A DNA stretch of 64,000 bases. It comes from Lachnospiraceae bacterium UBA7086 (lineage in GTDB: Bacteria; Bacillota; Clostridia; Lachnospirales; Lachnospiraceae). The stretch spans positions 16,656 through 80,655 of the forward strand of contig DKZA01000003.1 in the NCBI GenBank assembly GCA_002492525.1, written 5' to 3'. This document shows, in pieces, positions 27,425-35,637 of this stretch (positions are counted from its first letter, which is position 1; each line of letters opens with the position of its first letter). Both the position numbers and the translations under genes were made by a program. The notes under the pieces were generated by a model. That model did not search any database, was not told the DNA's origin, and saw only the letters and a list, made by a program, of their open reading frames with translations.

Positions 27425-28679
27425 TTCTATGTCCCCCTATCTGGTGATTGCGTTCTATGGTAGTGGCGCCTTCCTCCAGATTCATACCTTTGAGGATGGC
27501 GTCCTTGCCGAATTTATTCTTGATGTTGATGACGGCCTCTTGCATTTTCCGGTTCCGTTCTAATTCTTCTGCGTCCACGAAGAAGTTGTATTGCCGATAT
27601 TCTTCCGGCATCACATGATTGCAGGTGATGTTGATACGGTGGACTTGATAACTGGGATCCACAATCTGTTCATAGAGCTTTGTGACTGCCGGTATGATGA
27701 GCAGGTCGGAGTTGGTGTCCATGGTAAGGGCAGTAGTGCCATGAGCGGAAGGGACATTTAAACGGTTGGAATAGCCTATGTGGAGGGTAATGGAGCGGGT
27801 GACCAGATTCTTCTCCACCAGATCCAGGCACAGCAGGTCTGTCATTTCCTTGACGATGAGGAGCCCTTTGTCAAAGGGATAGTCACAGCCTAATACCTGG
27901 CCGCTGGTCAGACAGCTGCTGTGGGGTTTATAGGTTTTGATATCTGCAATGGTCACGGGTTCCCTGCCCCAGGCATGGTCGATCAGCAGTTCTGCGTCCA
28001 CGCCAAAAAGCTGGTATAATAACGATTCATCCGCTTCGGCGATGTCACCCATGGTGCGGATGCCGAAGGTGTCAAGCCTTCGGGCGGTGCCGGCGCCTAT
28101 CCGCCAGAAATCGGTGAGGGGTTTATGATTCCACAAGGTCTGACGGTAGCTTTCTTCCGTGAGTTCTCCGATAAAGTCTGAGGCATGTTTGGCCGTGATA
28201 TCCAGGGCGATCTTAGCCAGGTACAGGTTGGAACCCACGCCGCAGGAAGCGCGGACGCCAATCTGTTCATAAATGTCCTGCATGATCCGAAATCCAAGGT
28301 CTCTGGCGGAAAGCTGGTAGAGCGCCAGGTAATCGGTCACGTCCATAAAAGCTTCGTCGATGGAGTAAACGTGAATGTCCTCCTTGGAAATATATTTTAA
28401 ATAAATGGCATAGATATCGGCGGAAGTATCCACATATTTCTGCATCCGGGGCGGTGCCACAATGTATTCCACATGCTTTGGTATCTCGAAGATACGGCAG
28501 CGGTTCTTGATGCCCAGTGCTTTCATGGCAGGCGTGATGGCCAGACAGATGGTTTTGTCTGTCCGTGAGGGATCGGCCACCACCAGATTGGTAGTCATGG
28601 GATCTAACCCTCTTTCCACACACTCTACGGAGGCATAGAAAGATTTCAGATCAATGCATAGATAAGTGCGTTGTTTCAT
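27414..28679 (-). CDS. Y-family translesion DNA polymerase (UvrX/DinB-like)
   Basis: Error-prone DNA polymerase of 421 residues. The palm motif DLKSFYASVE contains catalytic D10, and SIDEAFMD supplies the second acidic pair. The helix-hairpin-helix TFGIRTMGDIA follows, and the C-terminal region forms the little finger domain. The ATG at 28679 has AAAGGAAG upstream; the frame runs further upstream, but that extension is low-complexity and would cross the promoter. A perfect LexA palindrome lies in the promoter, so it is an SOS gene. It forms an operon with the overlapping YolD-like gene. UvrX-type enzymes are frequently carried by mobile elements. Confidence 0.9.
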   Translation of the reverse strand: MKQRTYLCIDLKSFYASVECVERGLDPMTTNLVVADPSRTDKTICLAITPAMKALGIKNRCRIFEIPKHVEYIVAPPRMQKYVDTSADIYAIYLKYISKEDIHVYSIDEAFMDVTDYLALYQLSARDLGFRIMQDIYEQIGVRASCGVGSNLYLAKIALDITAKHASDFIGELTEESYRQTLWNHKPLTDFWRIGAGTARRLDTFGIRTMGDIAEADESLLYQLFGVDAELLIDHAWGREPVTIADIKTYKPHSSCLTSGQVLGCDYPFDKGLLIVKEMTDLLCLDLVEKNLVTRSITLHIGYSNRLNVPSAHGTTALTMDTNSDLLIIPAVTKLYEQIVDPSYQVHRINITCNHVMPEEYRQYNFFVDAEELERNRKMQEAVINIKNKFGKDAILKGMNLEEGATTIERNHQIGGHRSGS

Positions 28680-28703
28680 AACAGGGCTTCCTTTCTTGTC
28701 TAT

Positions 28704-28733
28704 AGTATACAACAGCAAACATATGTTTGGCAA
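28704..28733 (-). promoter_or_regulatory. Promoter of the Y-family polymerase operon
   Basis: On the minus strand, TTGCCA (28733-28728), an 18-base spacer and TATACT (28709-28704). The LexA palindrome covers the spacer and the edge of the -35. Confidence 0.7.
28716..28729. promoter_or_regulatory. LexA (SOS) box
   Basis: CAAACATATGTTTG is a perfect 14-base palindrome that fits the Gram-positive SOS box CGAAC-N4-GTTCG except for one symmetric base change. Its position over the promoter of a translesion polymerase gene supports DNA-damage control. Confidence 0.85.
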
Positions 28734-28863
28734 ATGTATTTTATGGAAGATAGATAATGACAATTTGGAGTAATTTTTGCTTTCTGTAAAGAAATAGAGG
28801 ACAAATCTTTCCAAAGATGATACTATAACTATATAGCGATAGTAATAAAGGGGATAAATACAA

Positions 28864-30135
28864 ATGAGTGTTATCAGCAGTAAGGATGTCAATGAGATTA
28901 TTCGTAAGACGCTGGGTATTATCAATAACAAAATTATACAGCATGGCGAGATTACGGGATACCTCTTATACAAGATGATGGAGTATGAAAATGAGTACAC
29001 AGACCAGCATTATACCGAACAGGAGATGGTGGACTACACGATGCTGGGTATCCTGCATGACATTGGCCTTTACAAGGAGGACAATGTCAAGAATGTGTCG
29101 GATTTTGAGACCAAGAATCTCTGGCCCCATTCGATTTATGGATTCCTTTTCTTAAAATACCTGTCTCCTATGGGAGATAAGGCGGAGATTGTGCTATATC
29201 ATCATCTGGATTACAACAGGCACAGTATGATACAGAGCCGTTATATGCATATCATAGATATGCTCAGTCTGGCGGATAAGATGGATACCTTCCTGCATCT
29301 GAAAGATGAGAAACTGGGGCAGGATTATTTCGCAAAATATCGGGATATTAAATTTTCCGGCGCGGCTATGGATCTTTTCCAGAAGGCAGAGAAGAGATAT
29401 GGAATTACGGGTAGTCTGGTGAACGGCAAGTACAGGGAGGAACTGGATATTCTGTTGGCCAAGAGGGCTTTCTCAGAGCAGTATAAGAAGGGCTTTCTGG
29501 AGATGTTAGTTTATACCATTGATTTTAGAAGTGAGCATACGGTGATACATACGCTGGCAACAGTGAACTTTGCAGAACAGCTGGGCAGACTTTCCAGGGT
29601 TTCCGGGAAAGATCTGCGGGATCTGCACTACGGCGCCCTGCTTCATGATTTGGGCAAGATTGCGATTCCTTTGAATATTCTGGAGTCCACAGGGCGGCTG
29701 AGTGACGATGAGATGAAGATTATGAAAGCCCATGTGCGTATCACGGAGATGATTCTGGAAGGGGTCGTGGATGATGCGGTCTTGCAGATTGCGGTCAGGC
29801 ATCACGAAAAACTGGACGGCACAGGGTATCATAAGGGATTGAAAGCAGAAGATTTGACACTGCCGCAGCAGATCATTGCGGTGGCGGATATCTTAAGTGC
29901 TTTGTATGGTAAGCGAAGCTACAAGGAAGCTTTTAGTAAAGAAAAGATACTGGATATCATGAATTCCGATGCAGACCGGGGCAAGATCAACCGGAATGTG
30001 GTTACCAGTCTGGAGCGTAATTATGATAATATTATCAAAGAGTTTGAGAAGGAAAAAGAGAACACGATTGGTCTGTATTTAAAGATTAAGGAACAGTATG
30101 CAATTATGATTGAGCGGTTTAAGCAGTTCGACTAA
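28864..30135 (+). CDS. Tandem HD / HD-GYP domain phosphohydrolase
   Basis: Cytoplasmic protein of 423 residues with two HD domains. The N-terminal one (about 25-180) has ILHDIGLYK, LYHHLDYNRHS and SLADKMD, like an HD domain without the GYP motif. The C-terminal one (about 205-400) is an HD-GYP domain with LLHDLGKIAIPLNIL, RHHEKLDGTGYHKGL and AVADILSALYGKRSYKE, all metal ligands present. It probably cleaves cyclic-di-GMP or a related cyclic dinucleotide. It has no sensor domain, so the first HD domain may serve as one. It is divergent from the polymerase operon and is followed after 13 bases by the DUF362 gene. Confidence 0.85.
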   Translation: MSVISSKDVNEIIRKTLGIINNKIIQHGEITGYLLYKMMEYENEYTDQHYTEQEMVDYTMLGILHDIGLYKEDNVKNVSDFETKNLWPHSIYGFLFLKYLSPMGDKAEIVLYHHLDYNRHSMIQSRYMHIIDMLSLADKMDTFLHLKDEKLGQDYFAKYRDIKFSGAAMDLFQKAEKRYGITGSLVNGKYREELDILLAKRAFSEQYKKGFLEMLVYTIDFRSEHTVIHTLATVNFAEQLGRLSRVSGKDLRDLHYGALLHDLGKIAIPLNILESTGRLSDDEMKIMKAHVRITEMILEGVVDDAVLQIAVRHHEKLDGTGYHKGLKAEDLTLPQQIIAVADILSALYGKRSYKEAFSKEKILDIMNSDADRGKINRNVVTSLERNYDNIIKEFEKEKENTIGLYLKIKEQYAIMIERFKQFD

Positions 30136-30148
30136 AAAGGAGGCACAC

Positions 30149-31267
30149 ATGGAACAGGCAAAAGTATATTTTACATCATTTAAAGCGACAGAACATGAGA
30201 ATTTATTACAGAAACTGCACAGGCTGATGAAAACGGCGGGGTTTGAGACCATTGATTTTACAGATAAATATGCGGCGATCAAGATTCATTTCGGGGAGTA
30301 TGGCAATCTGGCTTTTTTGCGGCCGAATTATGCGAGGGTGGTGGCAGATTATGTGAAAGAGTTAGGCGGCAAACCTTATCTGACGGATTGCAATACGCTT
30401 TATGTGGGAAGCCGTAAGAACGCATTGGATCATCTGGAGACTGCCTATGTGAATGGATTTTCACCTTATCAGACGGGATGTCATGTGATTATCGCCGATG
30501 GACTGAAAGGAACAGATGAGACCATCGTGCCGATTGACGGAGAGTATGTGAAGGAAGCAAAGATTGGGCATGCCATTATGGATGCGGATGTGTTTATTTC
30601 CCTGACCCATTTTAAAGGGCATGAGATGGCAGGCTTTGGCGGAACGCTCAAGAATATCGGTATGGGCTGTGGTTCCAGGGCCGGTAAGATGGAGCAGCAT
30701 TGTGAAGGAAAGCCCAGCGTGGATCAGAACCTTTGTATAGGATGCGGTGCCTGTGACAGGATATGCGCCCACGGGGCACCTCAGATTAGCGGTGGGAAAG
30801 CAAAGATCGATCATGATAAATGCGTGGGCTGCGGAAGATGTATGGCGGTGTGCCCGAAAGATGCAATCGCGGCAGATTTTGCAGATTCCATAGCGGTTCT
30901 GAATTATAAGATGGCAGAGTATTCTCTGGCAGTGTGCAAGGACAGGCCATGTTTCCATGTGTCCTTGATTTGTGATGTATCTCCCAACTGTGACTGTCAT
31001 GCGGAGAATGATATTCCGATCCTTCCCAATATCGGTATGCTGGCGTCCTTTGATCCGGTGGCGCTAGATCAGGCCTGTGCGGATCTGTGTAACCAGGCAG
31101 CTCCTGTGGCGGACAGTATTCTGGGTGAGAATATCAGGAAGCACGGCGGGGAAGAAGAACACGATCATTTCCACATGACCCATCCGGATACGGAGTGGCA
31201 ATCCTGTATTGCCCATGCGGTAAAGATCGGCTTGGGAACCGACCAGTATGAATTGGTGAAAATATAA
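30149..31267 (+). CDS. DUF362 domain protein with two 4Fe-4S clusters
   Basis: A 372-residue protein. An N-terminal DUF362 domain (VYFTSFKA..., IKIHFGEYGNLAFLRP...) surrounds a ferredoxin-like insert with two cluster motifs, CIGCGACDRICAHGAP and CVGCGRCMAVCPKDAI. A further C-terminal DUF362 part follows. It is probably a cytoplasmic redox protein; the substrate is unknown. The true ATG at 30149 has AAAAAGGAGG upstream. It follows the HD-GYP gene closely and ends at a terminator, so the two are likely cotranscribed. Confidence 0.85.
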   Translation: MEQAKVYFTSFKATEHENLLQKLHRLMKTAGFETIDFTDKYAAIKIHFGEYGNLAFLRPNYARVVADYVKELGGKPYLTDCNTLYVGSRKNALDHLETAYVNGFSPYQTGCHVIIADGLKGTDETIVPIDGEYVKEAKIGHAIMDADVFISLTHFKGHEMAGFGGTLKNIGMGCGSRAGKMEQHCEGKPSVDQNLCIGCGACDRICAHGAPQISGGKAKIDHDKCVGCGRCMAVCPKDAIAADFADSIAVLNYKMAEYSLAVCKDRPCFHVSLICDVSPNCDCHAENDIPILPNIGMLASFDPVALDQACADLCNQAAPVADSILGENIRKHGGEEEHDHFHMTHPDTEWQSCIAHAVKIGLGTDQYELVKI

Positions 31268-31302
31268 GGATAAAAGGATTTGCGAACAGAAACTTTCATC
31301 AG

Positions 31303-31334
31303 ACGGCTTCCCGCAGGGGAGGCCGTTGTTTTTG
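31303..31334 (+). terminator. Terminator after the DUF362 gene
   Basis: A 10-bp stem ACGGCTTCCC paired with GGGAGGCCGT (one wobble pair) and a GCAG loop is followed by T residues. Confidence 0.8.
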
Positions 31335-31433
31335 TCTTCTTTTGCATGTTGGTAGCCGATAGTTGTATCTTAGTATGGAACTCATTGCAATGTAGAAATT
31401 ACAGGATATACTGAATAAAAAGCAGGTGACGAA

Positions 31434-31883
31434 ATGGTAATCAAAACGGAACAAGATTTAAGCTGCACCGATATGGAAGTTTTAATCCGCTATGCCAAAA
31501 TAAATAAGCGGGTGAAACGACTGCTTGCTTTAATACGGTCATTTGACACACGAATTAAATGTAATGAAGAAAATATGGAACGCTATGTAAATGTATCGGA
31601 TATTTTTTATATAGAAAGTGTTGATAAGCGGACATTTATTTATCTTGAAAAAGAAGTTCTCCGTACAGATTACAGGTTATATCAATTAGCTGAAAATTTA
31701 GCGGATCTGGGATTCGTTCAAATCAGTAAATCATGTATTTTGAACATTAACACTTTAGAGAGCATAAAACCGCTTATCAACAGCCGTATGGAAGCAACCT
31801 TGCAAAATGGGGAGAGGCTTTATATTACCCGCAAATATTTAGGGAATATCAAACAGGCTTTACAAGGAGGAACAGGGATTTGA
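31434..31883 (+). CDS. LytTR family DNA-binding regulator
   Basis: A 149-residue regulator without a receiver domain. The C-terminal ~95 residues form a LytTR domain (ERYVNVSDIFYIESVDKRTFIYL..., FVQISKSCILNINTLESIKPL...). Such stand-alone LytTR proteins are typically paired with DUF3021 membrane proteins and often control an adjacent ABC transporter. It overlaps the DUF3021 start by four bases. A signal may reach it through the membrane partner. Base composition here turns AT-rich, marking the start of the accessory array. Confidence 0.9.
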   Translation: MVIKTEQDLSCTDMEVLIRYAKINKRVKRLLALIRSFDTRIKCNEENMERYVNVSDIFYIESVDKRTFIYLEKEVLRTDYRLYQLAENLADLGFVQISKSCILNINTLESIKPLINSRMEATLQNGERLYITRKYLGNIKQALQGGTGI

Positions 31884-32266
31884 AAAAAATATCTGTCAAT
31901 ATTTTGTGTAGCACAGCAGTTACTTTACTGCTATTAGCCATTTTGGGCCTGGTTTCTGGTGCGCAGTTTCTTCTGATCAACAGCGTTTTTCAATCTTTCG
32001 TTGTTAATATTGTCATTCATATAGGATTACTTTTTACACACAGATTTGAAAGCAGTTATGCCATATTGGAATTTATGTTAGACATTGGTTATATGGAAGC
32101 CGTGGTGATTATCTTTGGAGCGATTTTTAACTGGTATGGCAGCACCCCGATAGGGGTACTTGTTATCATGACGGCAATGATTTATATTGTGGGAGTTTTT
32201 CTAAACATGGTTCAAATGCGGCAGGAAGTTGAAGAAATAAATGAACTGCTGCAAAAACACAAATAA
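31880..32266 (+). CDS. DUF3021 family membrane protein
   Basis: A 128-residue protein with four hydrophobic helices and a short charged C-terminal tail (MRQEVEEINELLQKHK), matching DUF3021. It starts at TTG 31880, nine bases after AAGGAGG, overlapping the LytTR stop. It probably restrains or senses for the LytTR regulator. The sequence does not show how. Confidence 0.85.
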   Translation: MKKISVNILCSTAVTLLLLAILGLVSGAQFLLINSVFQSFVVNIVIHIGLLFTHRFESSYAILEFMLDIGYMEAVVIIFGAIFNWYGSTPIGVLVIMTAMIYIVGVFLNMVQMRQEVEEINELLQKHK

Positions 32267-32290
32267 TATTATGTCAAAGGAGAATGAAAG

Positions 32291-32986
32291 ATGCTCCCTA
32301 TTCTCAGCGCGGAAAACATAACAAAAGACTACGGAAAAGAAAAAGTGATCAAAGGCATTACGCTTGCTCTTTATCCAGAAACATTTACTGTGATCCTTGG
32401 ACCGAGCGGCTCAGGGAAATCCACGCTTTTGAATATTCTTTCAGGCATGATAAAGCCTACCACGGGGACCGTTACATATGAGGATAAAATAATTACTATT
32501 TTATCACAGACAGAGCTTGCCGATTGGAAGCGAAATAATATAGGCTATGTTTTTCAAAATTATATGCTTTTAAATAACCTTACAGTAGAAGAAAATATTA
32601 AAGTCGGTATTTCTTCCAAAATGACACCACTTGCCTTTGACAGGTTGACCCGTATTCTCGAAATAGATAGTCTGTTAGATAAATTTCCTGCACAGCTATC
32701 CGGCGGGCAACAGCAACGGGTTGCCATTGCGAGAGCAGTTATCAAAGGAGCACACTTCCTATTTTGTGATGAAGCTACCGGGGCATTGGACGAAGAAAAC
32801 AGCAAAAAGGTAGTTGAGCTATTGTATCATTTGAAAAACACCTTCGGTGTTACCATACTTTTTACAACACATAATGAACAGATCGCACATACAGCAAATC
32901 GCATTATAACAATGAAAGACGGAATGATTATTAGTGATAGGGAAAATAAAAATCCAGTATCTGCAGGCGACATGATTTGGGGATGA
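32291..32986 (+). CDS. ABC transporter ATPase (MacB/LolD-like)
   Basis: A 231-residue ATP-binding subunit. Walker A is GPSGSGKST, Q-loop FQNYMLLNN, signature LSGGQQQRVAIARA, Walker B FLFCDEATGALD, H-loop THN. The phrase CDEATGALD and the pairing with a large FtsX-type permease place it in the MacB/antimicrobial-peptide exporter class. Its stop overlaps an in-frame ATG at 32983 of the permease gene. Substrate unknown; peptide antibiotic defence is typical for such LytTR-linked pairs, by inference. Confidence 0.92.
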   Translation: MLPILSAENITKDYGKEKVIKGITLALYPETFTVILGPSGSGKSTLLNILSGMIKPTTGTVTYEDKIITILSQTELADWKRNNIGYVFQNYMLLNNLTVEENIKVGISSKMTPLAFDRLTRILEIDSLLDKFPAQLSGGQQQRVAIARAVIKGAHFLFCDEATGALDEENSKKVVELLYHLKNTFGVTILFTTHNEQIAHTANRIITMKDGMIISDRENKNPVSAGDMIWG

Positions 32987-32991
32987 GGAAT

Positions 32992-34701
32992 ATGAGACTT
33001 GTATACAAACAGCTTTTCAAACAAGTTATAAAAGATAAAATCTTTCTGTCATTGTTATTACTTCTTACAATGATGACCTCACTTTCCTTTTTCTTTGTAA
33101 TGGGTTCTATCGACGGAAACTTAAAGATACTGAGCAGACTGCAAAATCTTACAGCCAATCAACAACGATATCAAAGCGCACTCCATTCCAACAGGATACT
33201 TGGCTTTACATTTTGGTTATCCCTTGTAAGTCTTTCCAGCGTCGTGTTCGTTATGTTTTTTTACAGATTTTTCAGAGCGAATAAAAAACAAATAGGGTGC
33301 ATAAAATCTCTTGGTTTCAGAAACAGCAGCTTGCAATGGTTCTTTATGGCCTTTACAGCAGTATTGTCTGTTTTGGGCGCAGCATTAGGATTATTTGGGG
33401 GATATGTCTTATCTGATATTTTAATTCGGGCTAATGCAAGGACCTATGAAGTGACAGGTTTAACAAAAAGTATAAGTGGGTTTAGTTTAGTAATAGGTCT
33501 TGCGGTATCTACAATCATTTTTTGCATGGTAGCAATATTGTGTTATGGCTTTGTAAGAAACAAAGAAGCCGGGTTATTGTTAGCAGGAAACAGTGTGCAA
33601 AACCGCTTTCCGGTTACCTTGAAAATCGCGGATAAAATAAGCCGAATGGTACCCGTAAATAAAAGACTTTCTTTGAGAATTGCTCTGCGCAAGCCGTTGT
33701 CGGTATTGCTTTTGCTTGTATCTGTCATGTCATTTAGTGTGTGCATGATTTTAGGGCAATCGCTGAATATCAGTAGTGCTAAGGTATTTACTACACAAAC
33801 CGCGGGACATAATTACGAGTATCAAATACAATATCAAGAATATAAAACTGCCGACAGTTTCAGTGAGGTAATGATGTACATTGACAGTACATCAACTATC
33901 ACGATAAATAATCATGAAATAGAACGTACTGTATCGGGGCTTTATGAGATAAATGCGCTGTATGAATTGAAAAACGAAAACAACGAATTATTAACAACAC
34001 CAAGAGCAGGATATGTTTACATCCATCCCGAACTTTCAGAAATTTATGGTGTTAAAATAGGAGATATTTTAGCCGTTACGATTGCCGATGAACAGTATCA
34101 GTTTATGGTTGAAGAAATGGCTGCCAATGCACAAACGAATCATATTTATATGAACGGAGAACAATTAACAGAAATTCTTGACATAACAACCGGTTCTTAT
34201 AATGGGGTATTCAGTGCAGATCAACTAGGAGGCGGCACCGTAATAAGCAAAGAACAGCGCATGGAAGAATTAAACCGTAATTTGGTTTCTAATCAAACAA
34301 GTGCTGTAATCAATCAAGTAACGGGTGTCTTAGTGGGAATTATTCTGATTTTTCTCGCTCTTCATATCAGCTTTCAGGATAATACCCATGATATTTTGAT
34401 ATTGAGTATGTTAGGTCATCATGCCGGATATATACGAAAATTATTGATAGATGTTTATTTACCTGTTTTATGGGTTGTATTTGTGATAACTCTTGCGCCG
34501 AGTATGATATTAGCAAGAGCGATACAAAATTCGCTTTCAATTTCCACGAACGATTATATGCCGTTTGGCATCAATCCTCTTGTTATCATAATAGCTTTTG
34601 GATTGATAAACTTAATCTATTATGGGGTGCAGGCAGCTTTTGATTTGAGGATTAAGAAAATAACAGGAAAAGGGAAAATTACAGATATACTCTATGATTG
34701 A
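32992..34701 (+). CDS. FtsX-like ABC transporter permease
   Basis: A 569-residue membrane protein. An N-terminal helix is followed by a three-helix FtsX-type cluster near residues 70-190, another helix near 240, a ~200-residue extracellular domain (HNYEYQIQYQEYKTADSFSEV...), and three C-terminal helices. One long chain with two FtsX units resembles the BceB-like or YtrF-like exporters rather than classical MacB. The ATG at 32992 has GGGGATGAGG upstream; an ATG at 32983 overlapping the ATPase stop is the alternative. It closes the LytTR-DUF3021-ABC operon. Confidence 0.85.
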   Translation: MRLVYKQLFKQVIKDKIFLSLLLLLTMMTSLSFFFVMGSIDGNLKILSRLQNLTANQQRYQSALHSNRILGFTFWLSLVSLSSVVFVMFFYRFFRANKKQIGCIKSLGFRNSSLQWFFMAFTAVLSVLGAALGLFGGYVLSDILIRANARTYEVTGLTKSISGFSLVIGLAVSTIIFCMVAILCYGFVRNKEAGLLLAGNSVQNRFPVTLKIADKISRMVPVNKRLSLRIALRKPLSVLLLLVSVMSFSVCMILGQSLNISSAKVFTTQTAGHNYEYQIQYQEYKTADSFSEVMMYIDSTSTITINNHEIERTVSGLYEINALYELKNENNELLTTPRAGYVYIHPELSEIYGVKIGDILAVTIADEQYQFMVEEMAANAQTNHIYMNGEQLTEILDITTGSYNGVFSADQLGGGTVISKEQRMEELNRNLVSNQTSAVINQVTGVLVGIILIFLALHISFQDNTHDILILSMLGHHAGYIRKLLIDVYLPVLWVVFVITLAPSMILARAIQNSLSISTNDYMPFGINPLVIIIAFGLINLIYYGVQAAFDLRIKKITGKGKITDILYD

Positions 34702-34707
34702 TAAACA

Positions 34708-34763
34708 GTATTTTCAATTTTGTTTGAAGTTGATAGCCCCTCATAGTATAATATCAAAAAGCC
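34708..34763 (+). repeat. 56-bp direct repeat, copy 1 (duplicated promoter)
   Basis: These bases are identical to 35567-35622. They include the same promoter (TTGAAG 34724-34729, 17 bases, TATAAT 34747-34752). The next ~42 bases match 35689-35730 with four differences, skipping 66 bases of the GntR gene start. Copy 1 is therefore a truncated duplicate of the GntR promoter and 5' end. Confidence 0.92.
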
Positions 34764-34920
34764 ATAACAATAGAAAAACGCTTTTGGGCCAGGGATAAAT
34801 TACACAAGCAACGCCGGATATATGCCTATGCTTTACACTGATGCGGATTATATCGCGTCGAACGCCTGTTACGAGAAGATCGGATATGTTCTGAAAGGTA
34901 AACTGTGTACCATAAGCTGA
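34764..34920 (+). pseudogene. Broken GntR start fused to the C-terminal end of a GNAT gene
   Basis: 34764-34803 resembles the IEKRFLAGDKLP region of the GntR gene at 35689-35730. From 34804 an open frame of 38 codons reads SNAGYMPMLYTDADY, then SNACYEKIGYV, and ends at TGA 34920. The pattern NACYEKIGY is the classic C-terminal acetyl-CoA-proximal motif of GNAT acetyltransferases. No GNAT N-terminus is present. This is debris of two genes joined by deletion. 34701-35043 holds no other gene. Confidence 0.8.
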
Positions 34921-34926
34921 GAATGA

Positions 34927-34955
34927 TAATTTCCAGTTTATGCTCGATGGAATAG
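34927..34955 (+). repeat. Junction motif instance 1
   Basis: ATAATTTCCAGTTTATGCTC and the bases after it begin seven bases beyond the GNAT fragment stop. They share most of their bases with instances at 35451, 38361, 39820 and 40420, all just downstream of unrelated coding ends. Confidence 0.55.
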
Positions 34956-35021
34956 TAACAATAATTGTTCTTGTGCAGATACAAGAATTGCATTTGAAAA
35001 ACGATGGCAAGATATGCAAAC

Positions 35022-35036
35022 CGGGATTTACGGAGG
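35022..35036 (+). repeat. Shared 15-base leader, copy 1
   Basis: CGGGATTTACGGAGG is identical to 39292-39306. It contains the GGAGG ribosome site and ends six bases before the GNAT ATG at 35043. Confidence 0.75.
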
Positions 35037-35042
35037 TTCATT

Positions 35043-35450
35043 ATGGAGATTGAATATAAAAATACTAAAATATTTACAGAAAAAGAACTGCAAAGATTGT
35101 TTCTGTCTGTAAACTGGGAATCAGGAAATTATCCAGATAGACTTGTTCGGGCAATGCAAAACTCCACTTATGTAATTTCTGCATGGGATGGCAATAAACT
35201 GATTGGACTTATACGGGCACTTAGCGATGGGGAAACAGTTGCATTTTTACATTATTTTTTGGTAGATCCAGCATATCAAGGACAACATATTGGCGATGAA
35301 TTGATGAAAAGAATCTTGAAATACTTTGAACCTCTTCTTTATGTAAAAATTATGCCCTCTGACCCTAAGACGATTACTTTTTATGAGCGATATGGCTTTC
35401 AGCAATATGATAATTACTCGGCAATGGTTCTGAAACATTTTTATAACTAA
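35043..35450 (+). CDS. GNAT family N-acetyltransferase
   Basis: A 135-residue acetyltransferase using acetyl-CoA. It has the central strand and pyrophosphate loop region VDPAYQGQHIGDELM (a Q/RxxGxG/A-type motif) and the late FYERYGF motif. The acceptor is unknown. The ATG at 35043 has an ideal GGAGG within the shared 15-base leader. Junction motif instance 2 follows its stop at once. It is the first intact gene of the singly arranged accessory set. Confidence 0.88.
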   Translation: MEIEYKNTKIFTEKELQRLFLSVNWESGNYPDRLVRAMQNSTYVISAWDGNKLIGLIRALSDGETVAFLHYFLVDPAYQGQHIGDELMKRILKYFEPLLYVKIMPSDPKTITFYERYGFQQYDNYSAMVLKHFYN

Positions 35451-35473
35451 GCCAATTTCGGTTTATAGAATTG
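35451..35473 (+). repeat. Junction motif instance 2
   Basis: GCCAATTTCGGTTTATAG and following bases begin directly after the GNAT stop codon. This is the most diverged instance, sharing AAT-TTC-GGTTTAT with instance 4. Confidence 0.4.
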
Positions 35474-35566
35474 TTAAGTTGTTAAAGATTATGTAATCTG
35501 TGCAGAAATATACTTATATTTCAAAATTTATACATTGGGAATACTTTTCCGAAAAGGGGGAAATCT

Positions 35567-35622
35567 GTATTTTCAATTTTGTTTGAAGTTGATAGCCCCT
35601 CATAGTATAATATCAAAAAGCC
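35567..35622 (+). repeat. 56-bp direct repeat, copy 2 (GntR promoter region)
   Basis: Identical to 34708-34763. It holds the working promoter of the GntR gene: TTGAAG 35583-35588, 17-base spacer, TATAAT 35606-35611. TTGATA (35589-35594) and TATCAA (35611-35616) form an inverted pair that could be an operator. Confidence 0.9.
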
Positions 35623-35637
35623 GAGGTGATGCAGCCC

